A stretch of 64,000 nt of DNA from Trifolium pratense (taxonomy: Eukaryota; Streptophyta; Magnoliopsida; Fabales; Fabaceae): assembly GCF_020283565.1 (NCBI RefSeq), contig NC_060059.1:40416338-40480337 (forward strand). Direction: 5' to 3'. A program made the position numbers and the translations under genes. The notes under the pieces are model-generated. The model saw only the letters and a program-made list of their open reading frames with translations. It was not told where the DNA came from and did not search any database. Below, piece after piece: positions 47,039 to 60,900 of this stretch (within the stretch, counting starts at the first letter, position 1; every line of letters begins with the position of its first letter).

Positions 47039-48020
47039 ATACACTACAAGAAAATATAGGATTAGCTACGATGGATTTTGTAGTTAATTCGTAGCTAATC
47101 GCTAGTAAAACAGAGTTAGCTACAGATTTGTTGTGAATTAGCTGTCGTATAGGTCGTAGCATGGATTGGGCGGCAAATCACCTATCAAAATATTTCCTAG
47201 CTAATTTGCAACTAATATAAAGAATATTCTAGCTAATTCCCAATTAATACCTAGTTAAATAATGTTCAAAAGTTTGTGTTTCCTAACTAAATCGCTAGGA
47301 TATTGTCACAACGATTTTGCAATAAATCTCTAGCTACGTATTCCTAGCGATATCGCAGCAAAATCCAAGCATTTTAGAATTTTTCTTATAATTAATAAAT
47401 TTCTTCTAATCAAAACTGATTAGCTAAATTGTAGACTGCAATTTAATCATATATTATCAGGCCCTTTCATAAATTTCTTCTAATAAAAACTGATTAGGCT
47501 AAATTGTAGAGTGAAATTTAATCATAATTAATACAACTCGAATGATACTTCCACATGCCAAATCTATTTCTAACATGAATACATGAGGTCTAAATATTTT
47601 CAGAGGGTTTAGCATTAAGACGCAACAAGCCCTTGCATAATTTTGTAATCAACCTTGTGTGATATACTGAAAGTTCGCTATTCCTCTAGATACTACTTCA
47701 AACAACAACATAAGGATATAAAAAGGTATCTACAAAGATTTGTTTGTTGGCTTGACACCTTTAGGCTTTAGCAGTCAACACTTCTGATGTCTTGAAATAA
47801 ATTCCTGGAAGTAAACAAATGAAGTATTTTAATAAGTGAACCTATATAGTGAGAAAGAGTTATTAACTGATTCATTTAAAATTAAAATACCAAGATGCAA
47901 ACCTCGCTAAAACAGGTCTGGAGCAAATCTGTCATCAGGACCACTATGATATACAAAGTTAAAAGCACATAGTGAGAAAGAGCTATTGACTGATTCAACC
48001 ATGCATGATTTAAGCATTTC

Positions 48021-48057
48021 AATTGCAATGGTTCGTCAAAAAAAAATTGCAATGGTT
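48021..48057 (+). mobile_element. oligo(A) micro-insertion inside the CACTA element, 13-bp TSD
   Basis: Perfect repeat aattgcaatggtt (48021-48033, 48045-48057) flanks the 11-nt insert cgtc plus A7. Confidence 0.6.
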
Positions 48058-48955
48058 GTTACTATACCAGTCCATTGAGTTCCTATGAACACGATGAACA
48101 TTACAAGTAAAAGTTAGTATTAAAAAAAAAATCAAATAAACAGCACTTTGATTTCATTGATTACAAATCAAAATACATCGAAGCAGCAGATGAAATAAAT
48201 GAAATGAAATGCAGAGCACCTACCATGAACTGAATATAAAGTTTAAATATTCTTTCAACCCAGCATTAATAAACATACCATAATTCAGTCACACAATAGA
48301 ACCTAAAACCACATATTTACTCAGAATTCATGCCCCTATTCAATCATGACCAATTTCGATTAAGGGTAAATTACCAATAAGAGAAACATAATCAACCATC
48401 TTAATTAAGGACCTATTTCGATTAATAAGAGAGTGTAAAAGTGGAATCTTATCCCATTTGCCCTTATTCAATCCTGACCAATTTCTAATATCTAGGACTA
48501 GCATAATTAGATTTGCAAAGGAACCTTATGCTTGTTTTATTATTAGTTCAGTTTTTTCTAATAGTATGACTTGCATGAATAATTTCACTGCTCTCATCTT
48601 ATCTATGGTTAGAGTAATTGCAAAATCAAAAACACAAGATAAGTCATATGCAAGGAATTATTAGGTGATGCCACAGTTCCCACATCTCTAAAAATAACAC
48701 AACAAAAGTATCTAACTAGATAATTCTTATTTTCTCAAATTAAAAACTATTAACAACTATGTCAAAGATAACATTTTAAAACTACACTAAATATATACAA
48801 ACTTAGTAAATTGGCCGCCTCTAAAGATGAAACTTTTGAATATTTTCTAGTTAATTCTGTCAGATGCATATCCCTACAATTGCAAGTGAAAATAGGTAAA
48901 CAAGAAAATTAAACTAAAAGAAGGCCAAGTAACTGAAACACATACCGAGGTGATT

Positions 48956-50113
48956 CTCTGGTAGTGGGACGAACTATCTTATACATAGCCGGAGCAGAAC
49001 TGGAACAGAAACAACAAACATAATGATATCTACAGATTCAGAAATCGAGAGACTAAATAAATCCCAGATGCAAAATACACATAAAAATAACTTTAATTTC
49101 TCTGATCCTTAGTATCTATTTTAGTAAGAAATTTATCCCTTTCAGCCCTTATCCTTTTATCTCTGGTAATCAAGGGTCCAATAAATACAATAACAAAGAA
49201 ATAAAGATACATGTAATGTATAGGATTCAAGTGAGGCAAACAAAATAGAGCAATACTTCAAGTGTAATTTTATGTTTGTGACAGAAAAGAGCCACTCAAG
49301 CTTACAGCAAGTTCCAACTATAAAACATACAATGTTACATGGGACTAAATGTTGGGCAATAAATAGTCAATGGGAAAGAGATTATATAAATGCTGGACAA
49401 AATAAACTTTCATTCATTGAAGTCAAATCATTATATAAACAAGTACGGAAAAAACCATAAACAATACCTTTGAAATGCTAAAATTACATGACGTTTTCCC
49501 AACCATTCCCTCTTGGACTTGTAGAAGCCATCACCATATGAGCCAAATCTAGCTTTCTGCTTCTCATTCAGCATGGTATTTTCCAACTGAAGCATAAATG
49601 ATATCAGCAAAATATGTATGTAAGAGTAAAGCAAAACTTAGTTAGGACATCTGAGAAAGCATATACACCTCCCATGAAACCCCACGATCCAAGATGAATG
49701 TGTACAGAACAGTTGAAGCCCCGTTCATTTGATCAACATAGACATTCTGCACCAAAGGAAAGTTATCTTCAGTCTTAAATATTCTATACAGTAACATATG
49801 AAAATAAGTGGCAGCAAGAAGTTTAGGACATAAATACATACTTTTGGAGTCCTTTTCAGTTTAATGACATTAGCTTTCAAGTCAATAATGTCTGTGTCAA
49901 GGTTACCTTCAATCCGAGCTTTTTGAACAAGAAGATCCAAGATATTCACAAATAACTCAAATAGCCTGTTGATACAGCAAAAGATAGTGTATAGAACAAA
50001 ATGCTGAAAGTAGAATAGAAGCATCAAATCATTTCATTCACAAAATACAAACCTATTCTGAGTCTCAGGAGCTATTCCCAAAATCCGGTTGAGAAGAGTG
50101 AAATATGGCATAG
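48956..50113 (-). pseudogene. captured FORGETTER1 / strawberry-notch (SBNO) gene fragment
   Basis: Five exon pieces with canonical splice sites run on the minus strand: about 50113-50053 (LLNRILGIAPETQNR), 49965-49842 (LFELFVNILDLLVQKARIEG then DLKANVIKL), 49746-49669 (VYVDQMNGASTVLYTFILDR), 49586-49468 (GDGFYKSKREWLGKRHVIL) and 48999-48956 (SSAPAMYKIVRPTTRESPR). In order they match the C-terminal region of plant FORGETTER1/SNO proteins, chromatin remodelling cofactors of heat-stress memory. Introns are retained, so capture was at DNA level. The helicase part and C-terminus are missing; the function is not retained. Confidence 0.8.
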
Positions 50114-50839
50114 AAACAAAAATTATGCAATGTGAACTATGGCATGCTTCACATAATCTAAACTAAATGTATTCTAATATTCTAGTAGTATGTTTATTAG
50201 ATATGATAGATGACCCAAGCTGAAGTGCAAGCTTCAATACCATGTCATGTTACAAGTTATTTCAAATGCTAGAAAATAATTTATTGCACAATTAGAAAAA
50301 CTACAAAACTATTAGAGCACAATTGAAAAATTAAATGAAAATTAAAGCACAAGTTTATTTTATGGTTGCAACCTTAGCTAGGTTATCTCTTCAACATAAG
50401 TTGTCTCCGCCATATCTTCGTCGTATGATTCTCCTAACAATGATCAACAACCAAGAACAAAATAAAGTAATACAGTAATACTGACAATTTCCCAAACCTG
50501 AATGGAATAAAAAAGCACGATATTAAGCAAATTGGAAATAGAAATCCGAAAATTAAAAGAGTTCAAGCTAAGAAAGTACCAAAAACATGTTCAATCAAAG
50601 AAAAGTATCAAGTTAAAAATGATAATCTGAAATTAGGGTTCAGAATTGGGCAAATTTATCCAATTTTGTGAATCAAAAGTACGAGAAAGGAAGAATGAGA
50701 ACGTCAATACCAGTGAGATTTACCACGAAAGCTATGGAGAAAGGAAGAATGAGAACGTCAATGTGAGATTTGAGAGCTTGATGATGATACAGTGTAGATC
50801 GAAAGCTAGATTAGATCGAGAACACTTTTAAATCCGGTG

Positions 50840-50990
50840 AGATGAGCCACAACGGTGGTGCACGATTCACAACGGTGGTGAGATGAGAGACGACAACGGC
50901 GACAACGGAGAGTAATCGGCGACGGCGGTGACAACGGAGAGCAATCGGCGACGGCGGTGACGAATGACGATGGAGAGCGAGCGCAATGTT
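50840..50990. repeat. GC-rich short repeats near the CACTA right end
   Basis: cacaacggtggtg (two copies) and ggcgacggcggtgac (two copies) stand out from AT-rich surroundings. Read on the minus strand this resembles a 5' UTR or coding start with CCG repeats, perhaps the captured gene's leader, since an aaccctaatttcag block follows at about 50630. Confidence 0.5.
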
Positions 50991-51283
50991 GGTGGAATCG
51001 AAAACGGTTAGAGAGAGAGAGAGAGAAATTTGGGGAAAAGGAAATTAAATTAATGAAAATATGTATTTTATTATTATTTATTATTTATTTTGAGGAAATG
51101 TTATTTTTTTTAATTTATTTTGCCAAAAAAATACATTACAATGTTTTTTTATTATTGGAAACTGTCATTCCGGAAGGAATGAATGGATGAAGGGAAATTT
51201 GTGGCTAAGTAACTACAAGTTAACTTGAAAAGATATCTATAGCAAGATTTTGGTAGCTAATCTGATATTTTCTTGTAGTGATA

Positions 51284-52541
51284 GTATGATGTTGGATTTT
51301 GTGTAAAAGAAAACCATTTTTTTGCAATAAAGTAAATAAAGAATTTTTTTCTGACTAAAGTTAAATAAAGAAATAGAAAATAGAAATTAATAAGTTAACA
51401 TTAAAAGACTTTTAAATACTCACTTTGTAGCTTTAATATATGTCATTTTTAGATAGTTTTCCAATTATAAAGGATGAACTTGTTTGTTTGTGTTTTTGTA
51501 TTAAAAAGTATTTATAGCATTTAATTAATGAGAATGTGATATAATTTAGAATATTAACCAAAATTTGAAAACTAGTTATAGACACGGTTGCTTTAGTAAG
51601 ACCATGGACAATCTAACAATAAATGCAATTTTCTATATTTAGAACCTTAACATGTGTCTTTTATGCACATGTTAACATAACCCTTTTTTTGATAAAGTCT
51701 TATACTCTTTTCTTTCATTTCTCTCGTCTCATCAATTTAATATTGCTTAACCACTATTTTTTTTTTTGTTAATGCTTAACCAGTATTTTTATGTTGTCAC
51801 ACTTCTTTTTCTTGTGATTTTTCGTTACACGTCTTGTGATAGATTAGACGTATTAATATAAGTATAGTTTATTAAAAAAAAGTCTTATTAAACATTCCAC
51901 CAAGACTATGTAGATCGGATGACTATGTAGTTTATATGTATGCTTAAACTCATGCCATTTTTTGTGAAATATTACGTGTACATAACTGATAAAAATAAGT
52001 TTTGATTAGAAGTTTAGAATCCAAAACAGAAAAACTTAGATGCATTTAATCTATTAAAAAATAAGAACAGTATATGACAACTTTATTATTGACTTTAAAA
52101 TTGTTCCAGGTTTAAAACTGAAGGTCAAATGATTGGATAAAAACTGGAATTTGTCTCTCACTAAATCACATGACAACTTTTTGTCTTCTGCACAAGTTAT
52201 TTAAAACAAGATAATTTGCAGGAAAAAAAAAATAAACCTTAAATGTTTGTTATATGATGTTCTGTCTTGTACTATTTTGTCTGTTAGTTATTTTTTACAA
52301 ATTAAACGGACCCTTAATTTTTTTATATAAAAATAAGCTTAGACTATATATGGATAAATTGTTGTGGCAAATGTGATGTAAATTAAGTCTTACACTATTT
52401 AGAAAAGTTGAGGTTTCTTTTGACAATTTATAAATTTTTCTGACCTATTTGGAACGTATCTGGAATGATCAATGGGTAGGTATATATAGGCCTTTGAGGG
52501 TAACCGTTTTATCTTTGGAACCCCATTACCCATGTTCTCTG
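51284..52541. other. intergenic with one possible micro-insertion
   Basis: No gene seen. At 51744-51790, tgcttaaccactattttt and tgcttaaccagtattttt flank an 11-nt insert reading ttaac plus A run on the minus strand. Confidence 0.4.
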
Positions 52542-52874
52542 GTCATGGGATAGAGGAGATCGTGTGTGTGTTTGCTCATGATGTTTTCTCTCTAGGCCTC
52601 CCATGTATCTTTTATACCCCCAAATATTCCAATTTTGCCCTTGCTAAAAACTTCGGTTCGCAGAAACCGAAGTTTTTTCTAGTTCAAATTCAGGAAAAAT
52701 TCGGTTAACAGAAACCGAATTTATTTTTCAAGGCAAAAAAAATCCGATTCGTAGCAACCAAAGTTTTTATTGAAGTGCAAAAACGTAAAATTCAGGGGGA
52801 GAAAAAGAACCATGGGGGGCCTAAAAAGAAAACATCTTTGGTCATGGGATAGAGGAGATCGTGTGTGTGTTTGG
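52542..52874. repeat. 33-bp direct repeat bracketing the MITE
   Basis: ggtcatgggatagaggagat followed by cgtgtgtgtgtttg occurs on both sides of the MITE (about 52542-52575 and 52841-52874). A pre-existing tandem duplication that the MITE entered explains it. Confidence 0.75.
52580..52836. mobile_element. Mutator-type MITE, 257 bp, second copy
   Basis: Same ends (gatgttttctct / aaaacatc) and interior ttcggtt/aaccgaa order as the 18842 copy. Flanking 9-mers tttgctcat and tttggtcat match at eight positions. Confidence 0.8.
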
Positions 52875-52884
52875 TGTTCTTTTC

Positions 52885-54990
52885 CCGCCAAGTTCACATT
52901 TCCCACATGGCTTAAATGTGAGATCGTGGGCGGCTTGGATTGCCTAGCTAGATGAGATGGGCTGCGTGTATGTGTTGGATCATTAGCCCAATGAGGATAT
53001 CTAATGGGCCTAGGCAAATTGGACCCTTATTTGGTCGCCTGGTCCAATAAGTAAGTCTTACATTATTTAGAAAAATTGAGGTTTCTTTTGACAATTTATA
53101 AGTGGAAGAACTCATAAACCTAATACTTTTAAGATTTTAGGTAAAAGAATAGTGTCTAATTAATTTACTGGTTGTTTTGAACTCAATGTGAATGATCCTC
53201 GACTGCCCCTCGTGATCTGACCTAAATTCGTGAATTGTTGATAATAAGGGACTAAAAGTACACTTAAACGAATTTTAATTAATATATCATTTTATTCTCC
53301 TTCTGTGAAATCAAGATGTTGTATTAGCCATCGGTTAATCATGAATTGCTCGTAGAAAACATGTCCTAGACATTTTGGACTAATTTGAATGGAATGGAAT
53401 AACAAACCCGAGTGTTAAAGTTGTATTGTTGAGCTTTCGGTAGATTCCATACATTATGAAATGTGCTAGTGTGCACCCACTCAAATCTTCTCACTAACAA
53501 AGCTTACTCTTTTCATTAGTATTATACTAATAATTCTCTCCATTTCAACATATTCTTTGGTTTTTACTTTGCAAGGCATCTTTTGCAAAGTTCATAGTAT
53601 TAAGAAAGCAATATTAGCCAAAGAATCAACCGCATTGTATGAACTAAGAATATATTGATTCTTCAATCCTTCATTAACTTTTCTCTTCTCCACACTATAT
53701 AACTGAGTTCATTACTACATGTGAGACTCCATGAAAGACACAAAAAGCTAGAGTGATAAGAGCCTAAAAGATTATTGACAGGGTGCAGGGACATGGGGAG
53801 TATAAAGAGGTGGTTCTTCAACATGCTAAGAAAGAAATCATGGAAGCAGAAGAGGCATTATTGGCCACTTTCCTTTCCAAAGTATGTAATTTTTAAGATT
53901 AAGTTGATGTCTGAGACCATTGTGTTGGTCATCAAGGTGTCTTTTTTCTACCTTCGTTTTGGTTGTACCTTTTAATTTTTCCAAAGCTTCTCTTTCGTGT
54001 AAATACTATGGGAAGAATATAATGGAATTGGCTAGTTAGATTTTAAATTTAGATGTTATCTATTTACATTCCATTTCACTCTGTACCACGACAACTCAAG
54101 TATACCATTAATCATTGATTCTGGCAAGATGTAAACCTTAATTCACATATATGAATGAAGTTATCTTTCAGAACCTCCTGTGTTCGGAAGTTATCTTCCA
54201 AAACATTCCGAGGGGCAAAATTGATTTTTTGGGAGGCCTAAGAACAACGTAGGGACCTAAAGAGCAAACTTCATGAATGAAATGCAAATCTTTCTAGTCT
54301 GTATTGGTTGGGTATCTAGTTGTTTATTAGACTTACAAGTGTTTTAAAAAAACCAAAACTTCAACACTAATTTTGAACATGTCAATTTATTCCTATTAAT
54401 TTTGTAATCAAACGTATTTAGATTAAACAAACTAGATCACCTAAACAATTCATTAGTTCTATGGATAGAAAAACCTATTGAATCATCACAAACATATAAG
54501 CAAATAACTATTAAGTTTATATGTTCCGTGTGTATATATGGAGCAACCAAACTACACTATGATGCACTCTGATAATTTACATCAGTCAACAACTTTGTAT
54601 CTAATTTATATTACAAAATTACTGTTAGTTTAAAAGTTACTATCACATGGATAATATCTGTAAAATTTTACATAAACTAAAATAATTTTGTCATTGAAAT
54701 ATATCAAGATGATCTTCATGTACATTTTTTATTAAATAACACTAACCCCAATCATGATATATTTCAATAACATCAAATAATTTTAAATTTATCAAAAGTT
54801 TACAAATGGTGTGTGCTAGTAACTTCAAATCCATGTTGTGTCAATCTAGGTGGGCCAAAGTGGCCCGTTTTGACAGATTTACACATCCATAACTATATGT
54901 ATTTGCTTCTCTCTAAAAAGAATCCTACATCAAAAGTATAAAAAAACTTGCATACATTTATGCTACTCAGTGAACTTACCTTGGGATTAA
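52885..54990. other. intergenic, one exon-like stretch
   Basis: Between acceptor-like gacag (ends 53781) and donor-like gtatgt (53882) a frame reads GEYKEVVLQHAKKEIMEAEE, which looks protein-like, but no neighbouring exon was found. The 50-bp block at 52385-52432 recurs at 53053-53101. Confidence 0.3.
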
Positions 54991-54999
54991 GGACAATTA

Positions 55000-57900
55000 T
55001 CACATCCACTCAAAGTTTGTTTCTTTGGGTAAGACTAAAGCAATTAGGCAATCAGATGGATCGGGTGCAATAGAAAGCATCGAGCACATTTCAAGTGAAT
55101 GAGGAAGTATAAATAGCAGCCTTGCCCATATGGATTTTGAACCTGGGATTTTAATAACTCCAGCACAATCCCTCTGTTTTAAATATGATACGAAATCCTG
55201 AAACTGATTGGCAAACACAGGGTCGACACAAAGACAAATCACATTCCAATTCTCACTCATAAATGTGCAAGTGCAAATGTTCATAATGGTAATATATGAA
55301 CGATCTATAATGTTAAAAGGAAGTTGGAAGAAAATAAATGATGAAATGAAAACATACCCTTCTGTCGTCACTTGTGGAAGATGGGATTAAACGGCACACT
55401 TCCCTCTGCATCAGATGTCAGCACAATAAAGTCAGACTCACAGAAAGGCAGGGCAGTAAATACATATATATGTTTCATTTCATGGCCGGACAATTGTGTA
55501 GCGTGGTTTGGGGAAAACACTATAAATTCTGATACCTTGTGATTGTTTTTGTACCAATGCAATAGCAACCGCTAGACCATAGCAGCGAATGCGGAAAAGA
55601 AGTATTTGTAGGATTTTTTTAAATAACACTAAAAAAGCAGCTGCACATGACCACTTTGAAAAGGGAAAACAGAAGAGTTGGCGAGGATTGACTCGTATAT
55701 AATCTCAACCTAATACCTAAATGGTAAACCTCTCACCAACTAAACTACTTCCATCGTCTTCTCTTCACTCGAACTCAATCTCCAGCGAGTCTTCACAGTA
55801 TGTTTTTCCCGGGTTTTCCTCTCTTCCTCTGTTATTTTACTTCTCTCTTCCACCTATTTTCCTCTATTTTGCTTTTTTCAGTTTATTTCATTTCACTTAT
55901 CTTCCCTTATTTGATTTCTTTCTTCTCTTTTGTTTCCGGTATTTTAGTTTTCTTCAATTGATCTTCCTCTGCATTTTTTTTAAATAATTCCTCCTCCACC
56001 ACTACCCTGCATTGTAACGACTATTTTGGCTAATATCTCTACTAGAAGTGGGATCACAATAGAATGTTTGGAATGGTGTGCAGTAGAAAAGTAAAAGAAC
56101 ACCATTAAATCAATGTAACAATCATAAGTATATCCATCATACAAAGGAGCATAAATGAGGACAAAAGCAAGCTGGTACAGTTTGTGCCTTGAGTATTAGA
56201 AATCTAAACTAGATAGAGAAATCTGGTAGAACACTGAAAAGTTATGTTTTCTGAAATGAGCTTCAATAGAATTGCTAAAGAATTATGTTGAGCTACATGT
56301 AGATTGGTCTAGAAGCTGATGGGGAGCTAACTAACAATTGTCAGTCAGACAGTCAATTAGTTAGTTAGTTAGTTAGTTACAGGGGAAGTTAATTACGAGG
56401 GGTATCATAGGAATCATATGATGTAGAAGGGACTACATGAGCTTGCGTAAACATACTCCTTTAATACTGGGCTACATAAACATAAGAACATACACTGACA
56501 ATGCTCATCTAAAGTAGTAGCATGAGATGTTTGAGAAGGCAGGGAACAACCCCAAAGGATATTTGAAAACTCACTCTATGAGATGGAGTGGCAGCAAATG
56601 TTGTTTGCACATGTCGAAAATCTGTCCGTTTAGTCATGTCTAATTTGGTGGGCCATCTGCAGCAGGGAAAAGCAATTTAAACCAGCATACTTTTTAAAAT
56701 AAAATAACATTCTGAGTATTAAGGAAGAAAAATATGATTTCTTACTCGGAAGGCTCGGGTGTGGTATTCGAATATCTGCAAATATCTGAATCTGCTCTGC
56801 ATGCATAAATTGTACAGTAGCTAACTCCACTTTTACAGAGATTGCCCTGCCATTGATACTGCAGTGTCTGCCCCGAACATTCCATATTGACCGGTTCTTG
56901 GACAGGCAGTGGTGGAGGAGGTGGAGGAGGAGAACCAGGTGGTGGAGGAACCAAGGGTGGTTGTGTCTGGGGTAGAGGTGGGAGAGAAGAAGGATGCGGA
57001 TGAAGAGATGGCATTTCAGGCTGAGGAGGTGGCAAAGATGCCAAAGGTGGTGGTACAATTGACGGAGGAATCTGTTGGTTATAGGGTTGCATTGGAGTTC
57101 CTTGTATCTGACCAACTGGAGCTACTGAAGCAGGTATAAAAGGACTGCCGTTAAAATTATTTGGCATTACTCCTGTCTGGAATTGGTTGACAGGTAACTG
57201 ATTATTTATGCCATGGGGATCCCATGGCCCATTTGGAGGAACATAAACAGGGCGGGTGAAAGGAGATGACTGAATTTGTTGTGGTGGTGGAATGGAAGGT
57301 CCATGTGCTCCAGAGTATACATGTGGAACATTTCCTGATGCAGAAGGGACTCCATTTCAGAAACAGACACAATTGTAAAACCAAAAATCGATTTTTCAGA
57401 TGATTTAATTAGTTAATCCATTATTCTACGACACACAAAAAGCTATACTTACAACCATAGAATATTACCTCCTTGATGAGGATCCAGTGATAAATGATTA
57501 TAGCCATCAGGTTTCCTTCCTCCAACTTCTGATATCTCCCTTGAATCAGGGAAGTGCCGATTTGACTGAGACAGAGGTGCACCATGTACTCCACTGCCAT
57601 GATTCTCAGCATTTAGTCTGGGGGAAACAAGCTCCATAGCATGGTTTTCAGGTTTAATTGAAAACGGTACAGCATTCTGATTTCCCGGTTTGCTGTGTAA
57701 AGATGGAACAAGAACTAAACAGATTAGTACACACTACTAGTTGTCCAAGAAACTTGTTATAAAACAATTTATAAGCTGTTAGAAGAAATAAGAATCACTT
57801 GTTATAAAACATTATCAGAATGCATATATGAGGGCCCGATTTGAATTAGCTTCTAGCCTATAGAAGCTTTTCAAATGAAATAAGAATTTAGTTTCCAAAT

Positions 57901-60900
57901 CATGGGGAAAGAAAGAAAAGAAAAAAAAAACCTTACAAATTTTATAGGTAATTGTGTGAAGTTAAATGAGAAAGATTCATTTTTTTGTCATTAAATGAGA
58001 AAGTTTCTGACAAAACTGATATGCAGAAGTTGATGTCAACTTATGAAAGAAGTTATTAGTTATAGTACTCTACTTTATTGTGAGATCATTTAAACTTTTC
58101 ATCTATATAAGTGCCTAGGAAAAAAAATACTATCCACGGTACTAATTCTAGAAAATTTACTGTTGGACTGTAAGTTGTATGGGTGTAGGCCCACACTACT
58201 AATAACTGATAAAACATTTCAAGAACGTTTAAGAAAATGAGGACAGTGTGCCATTTGTTAGGACTTAGGGGAGAGTGAGAAAAAGGTATGAGTTCAAGAC
58301 ATGCTTTCAAACAAAAATAAAAAATGTGAACCACACACTTAAATCATCAAATATATTGATGTGTTTATGTCTATATACATGAAAAAGATTAATCTTGTGT
58401 AACCTGAATTCTATTTGGAAGAACAATCCTGGACAAGCACGCAGATTCTTTAAGATGGAAACTGCACCATCAACATTACTACATTCAACAAACCAACCAT
58501 CTCCCATGTGCATTTTTGCTTGTGTTAACCGTGCAATGGAACCAGAGTTTCCAATAGCAAGGTTGCAAATACTCATTAGCTCATCATCTGTGAGGAACTG
58601 GGAACTACTATGAGGAATAGTTATCCAAAGAGTGCTGGATGGCACTGTATCTTCCTCACGCATGGAAGAAGCACAACTATTTCCAGTAATATAATTATCA
58701 TGGAGAACTATGTTTTGATTAATATTATACTTTGCACGCAATGAAGATAGTATGTTACCCAAGTGAGACATTCTTGTTCGACTGCTCTCAGCAGGGCTCC
58801 CAGGTAAAGTTCGAGAATGAGGTGATACAACATTAACTGTTCCTGGACCAAAATGCGGGTTATAATTACTTCTTTCTCTTCGGAACTGTCTCAGATGCAA
58901 CATGACGGAGGCAGCTTCTTCAGGGGTTTCAAACTCCATAAGTAATGCAAACTCACAGCTAAGATCAATCACTGTGAGAGGACCTTTATAAACTACTTTC
59001 CTTGATTCATGAAGAATCTCATCCTTGGCCCATTGACTGGAAATATTTCCAACATAAATATGAAAACTAGAGCCAATTGCAACACCATTCATTGCACCCC
59101 TAGTACCAAGTCCTATGTCCATGAACTTTACACGGCAAGGAAAATTTCCAGGTGCATAGTGTCGAGCTTTTATCGCATCAATTATCCTTCTGTACTCAAC
59201 TAAAGCAAATCCTTTCAATGGGAAGAATATAAACTTTTCAACAGGACCAAACCTCTCTATTTGAAACCTAATATGGCTTTCGGGCATGTCAGGTGCTACA
59301 CAACCTACCCATAGCTGCTTAGAAGCAGCAACAATATCAACAGCAGCAGGATCCCCATCACCGCACCAAACAATTTGACTTTTGGCTAAAGAAGACGGTG
59401 ACATAAAATGGTGATTAGGAGAAGCCAAAACATTGCTGACAGCTCCACTAGAGGACCTCGACAGAGGTGAATTGAAATTCATATTCGAAACTTGATTTTT
59501 CTCGACAGTTGGGAAATCATTTCTACCTTCAAATGAATTACTCCTATAGTCTACTGCTGTTCTAACTGTAGGTGAGAATATCTGATGGTTTGCAGAGTCC
59601 CTAGGTGTGGAACATCTAACATTAGGCATGTCACCTTTCTCAATGCCCACAGACCTTGATACCCCTCCATTATCAAAATGAGAACCTGCTTCAAATATTA
59701 GAAACTTGTCAAGAGAAACTGCAGAGCAATGAGCTATGACATTTGTCAGAAACATTATCAGTAAAACCATCACTAGAAAAACCAACATGAACTCTTAAAT
59801 TGCTACCTTTTTGTGATGTTTCACCAATACTTTCATGTTCCTCAGAGATCCTAGGAACCACATAGTTTCTATTCATGAAAATTAAAGAATCAGACTTGTC
59901 TTCATCACTATCTACTTGACAGTCTTCTACCTCTGTCTGTTGTGCGAACATTCCAAGAATTCCTTGCAATATTGATGTAGTTTCCAGTGAAGCATCAGTG
60001 AGTGAGTCAAGTAACTTCTTACATCGACGTAGAGTCCATTTCCGCAGTGAGGGGTCCTTGTTAAGAACCTTATAGAGAAAGGCCAAGCAAAAGTCTCTTC
60101 AGCAATTAGAACTAGAACTTTAAATAAACAAAGTACTAAGTTTTCAGCAAAGCTCTTTCACCAGATATATATGCTACGGAAAGCAATTAATAACAACATA
60201 TCAACATTTGACCATACAATCAAAAAGCTCGACCATGGATGACACAGCATAAAATAAAATAATTAAAGAACAAATTGCATGAGCATCATAGCCTCATAGG
60301 CACATATTATGTAGTTAATAGCAACGTATTAGGCTCATTAATGACTACCCTCCATCTGATCTACTCTCCTTAGTACACAATCTACAGGTCTCCTCTCTAC
60401 ATGCCCAAACCACCTAAGCCTAGTTTCCACCATTTTTCTACTATAGGTGCTAATACTGTCATTCATAAATTATAACCATATCTTGACTAATCTTACCACA
60501 CACCCAACCAACATCCTCATCTCTGCTATGCTTAATTTATTTTAGTGTTTATTCTTTACAGCCCAACACTTCATCCCATACAAAAACATGGTCTTCTAAG
60601 TTGCAAAAATAATTTTCAGAGTAGATCAATGATAAAGCTCGCAATAAACAAAAAGAGCATGCAAGTAATTACAAAGAAAGCTAGCATGATATTAAAATAT
60701 ATATAATACATAAAGCCAATAAATGGTGTGTATGTGTTGGCATGTGCGTGTGTGTGTGAAGATAACAAACAAAAAGTATTACCAGCATAAGCAAACAGCT
60801 CTTTCGAATACCATCGGATATATGGTTGTCATCGGTGATAACTTTTTCGCCAACCTCAATCTCTTTGATGCCTTGCCCAATAGAAGCGGTACATGATTTA

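Larger units (their letters stand above)
47042..51280. mobile_element. CACTA element, 4239 bp, carrying host gene fragments
   Basis: Ends cactacaagaaaatat and atattttcttgtagtg are a perfect 16-bp inverted repeat; the 3-bp TSD ata (47039-47041, 51281-51283) flanks it. Subterminal regions carry repeated ttagctac/gtagctaa units. No TnpD or TnpA domain was found inside; instead it holds exon-intron fragments of a strawberry-notch-type gene on the minus strand. It is therefore non-autonomous. Confidence 0.9.

Noticed and set aside
55721..55798. Possible plus-strand first exon inside the SPOC-gene intron
   Set aside because: Only one short exon-like frame, with no continuation after the donor-like site.
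56630..57115. 161-residue frame overlapping SPOC-gene exon 6
   Set aside because: His/Leu-rich shadow of the Pro-rich coding frame; the true frame joins neighbouring exons in phase.
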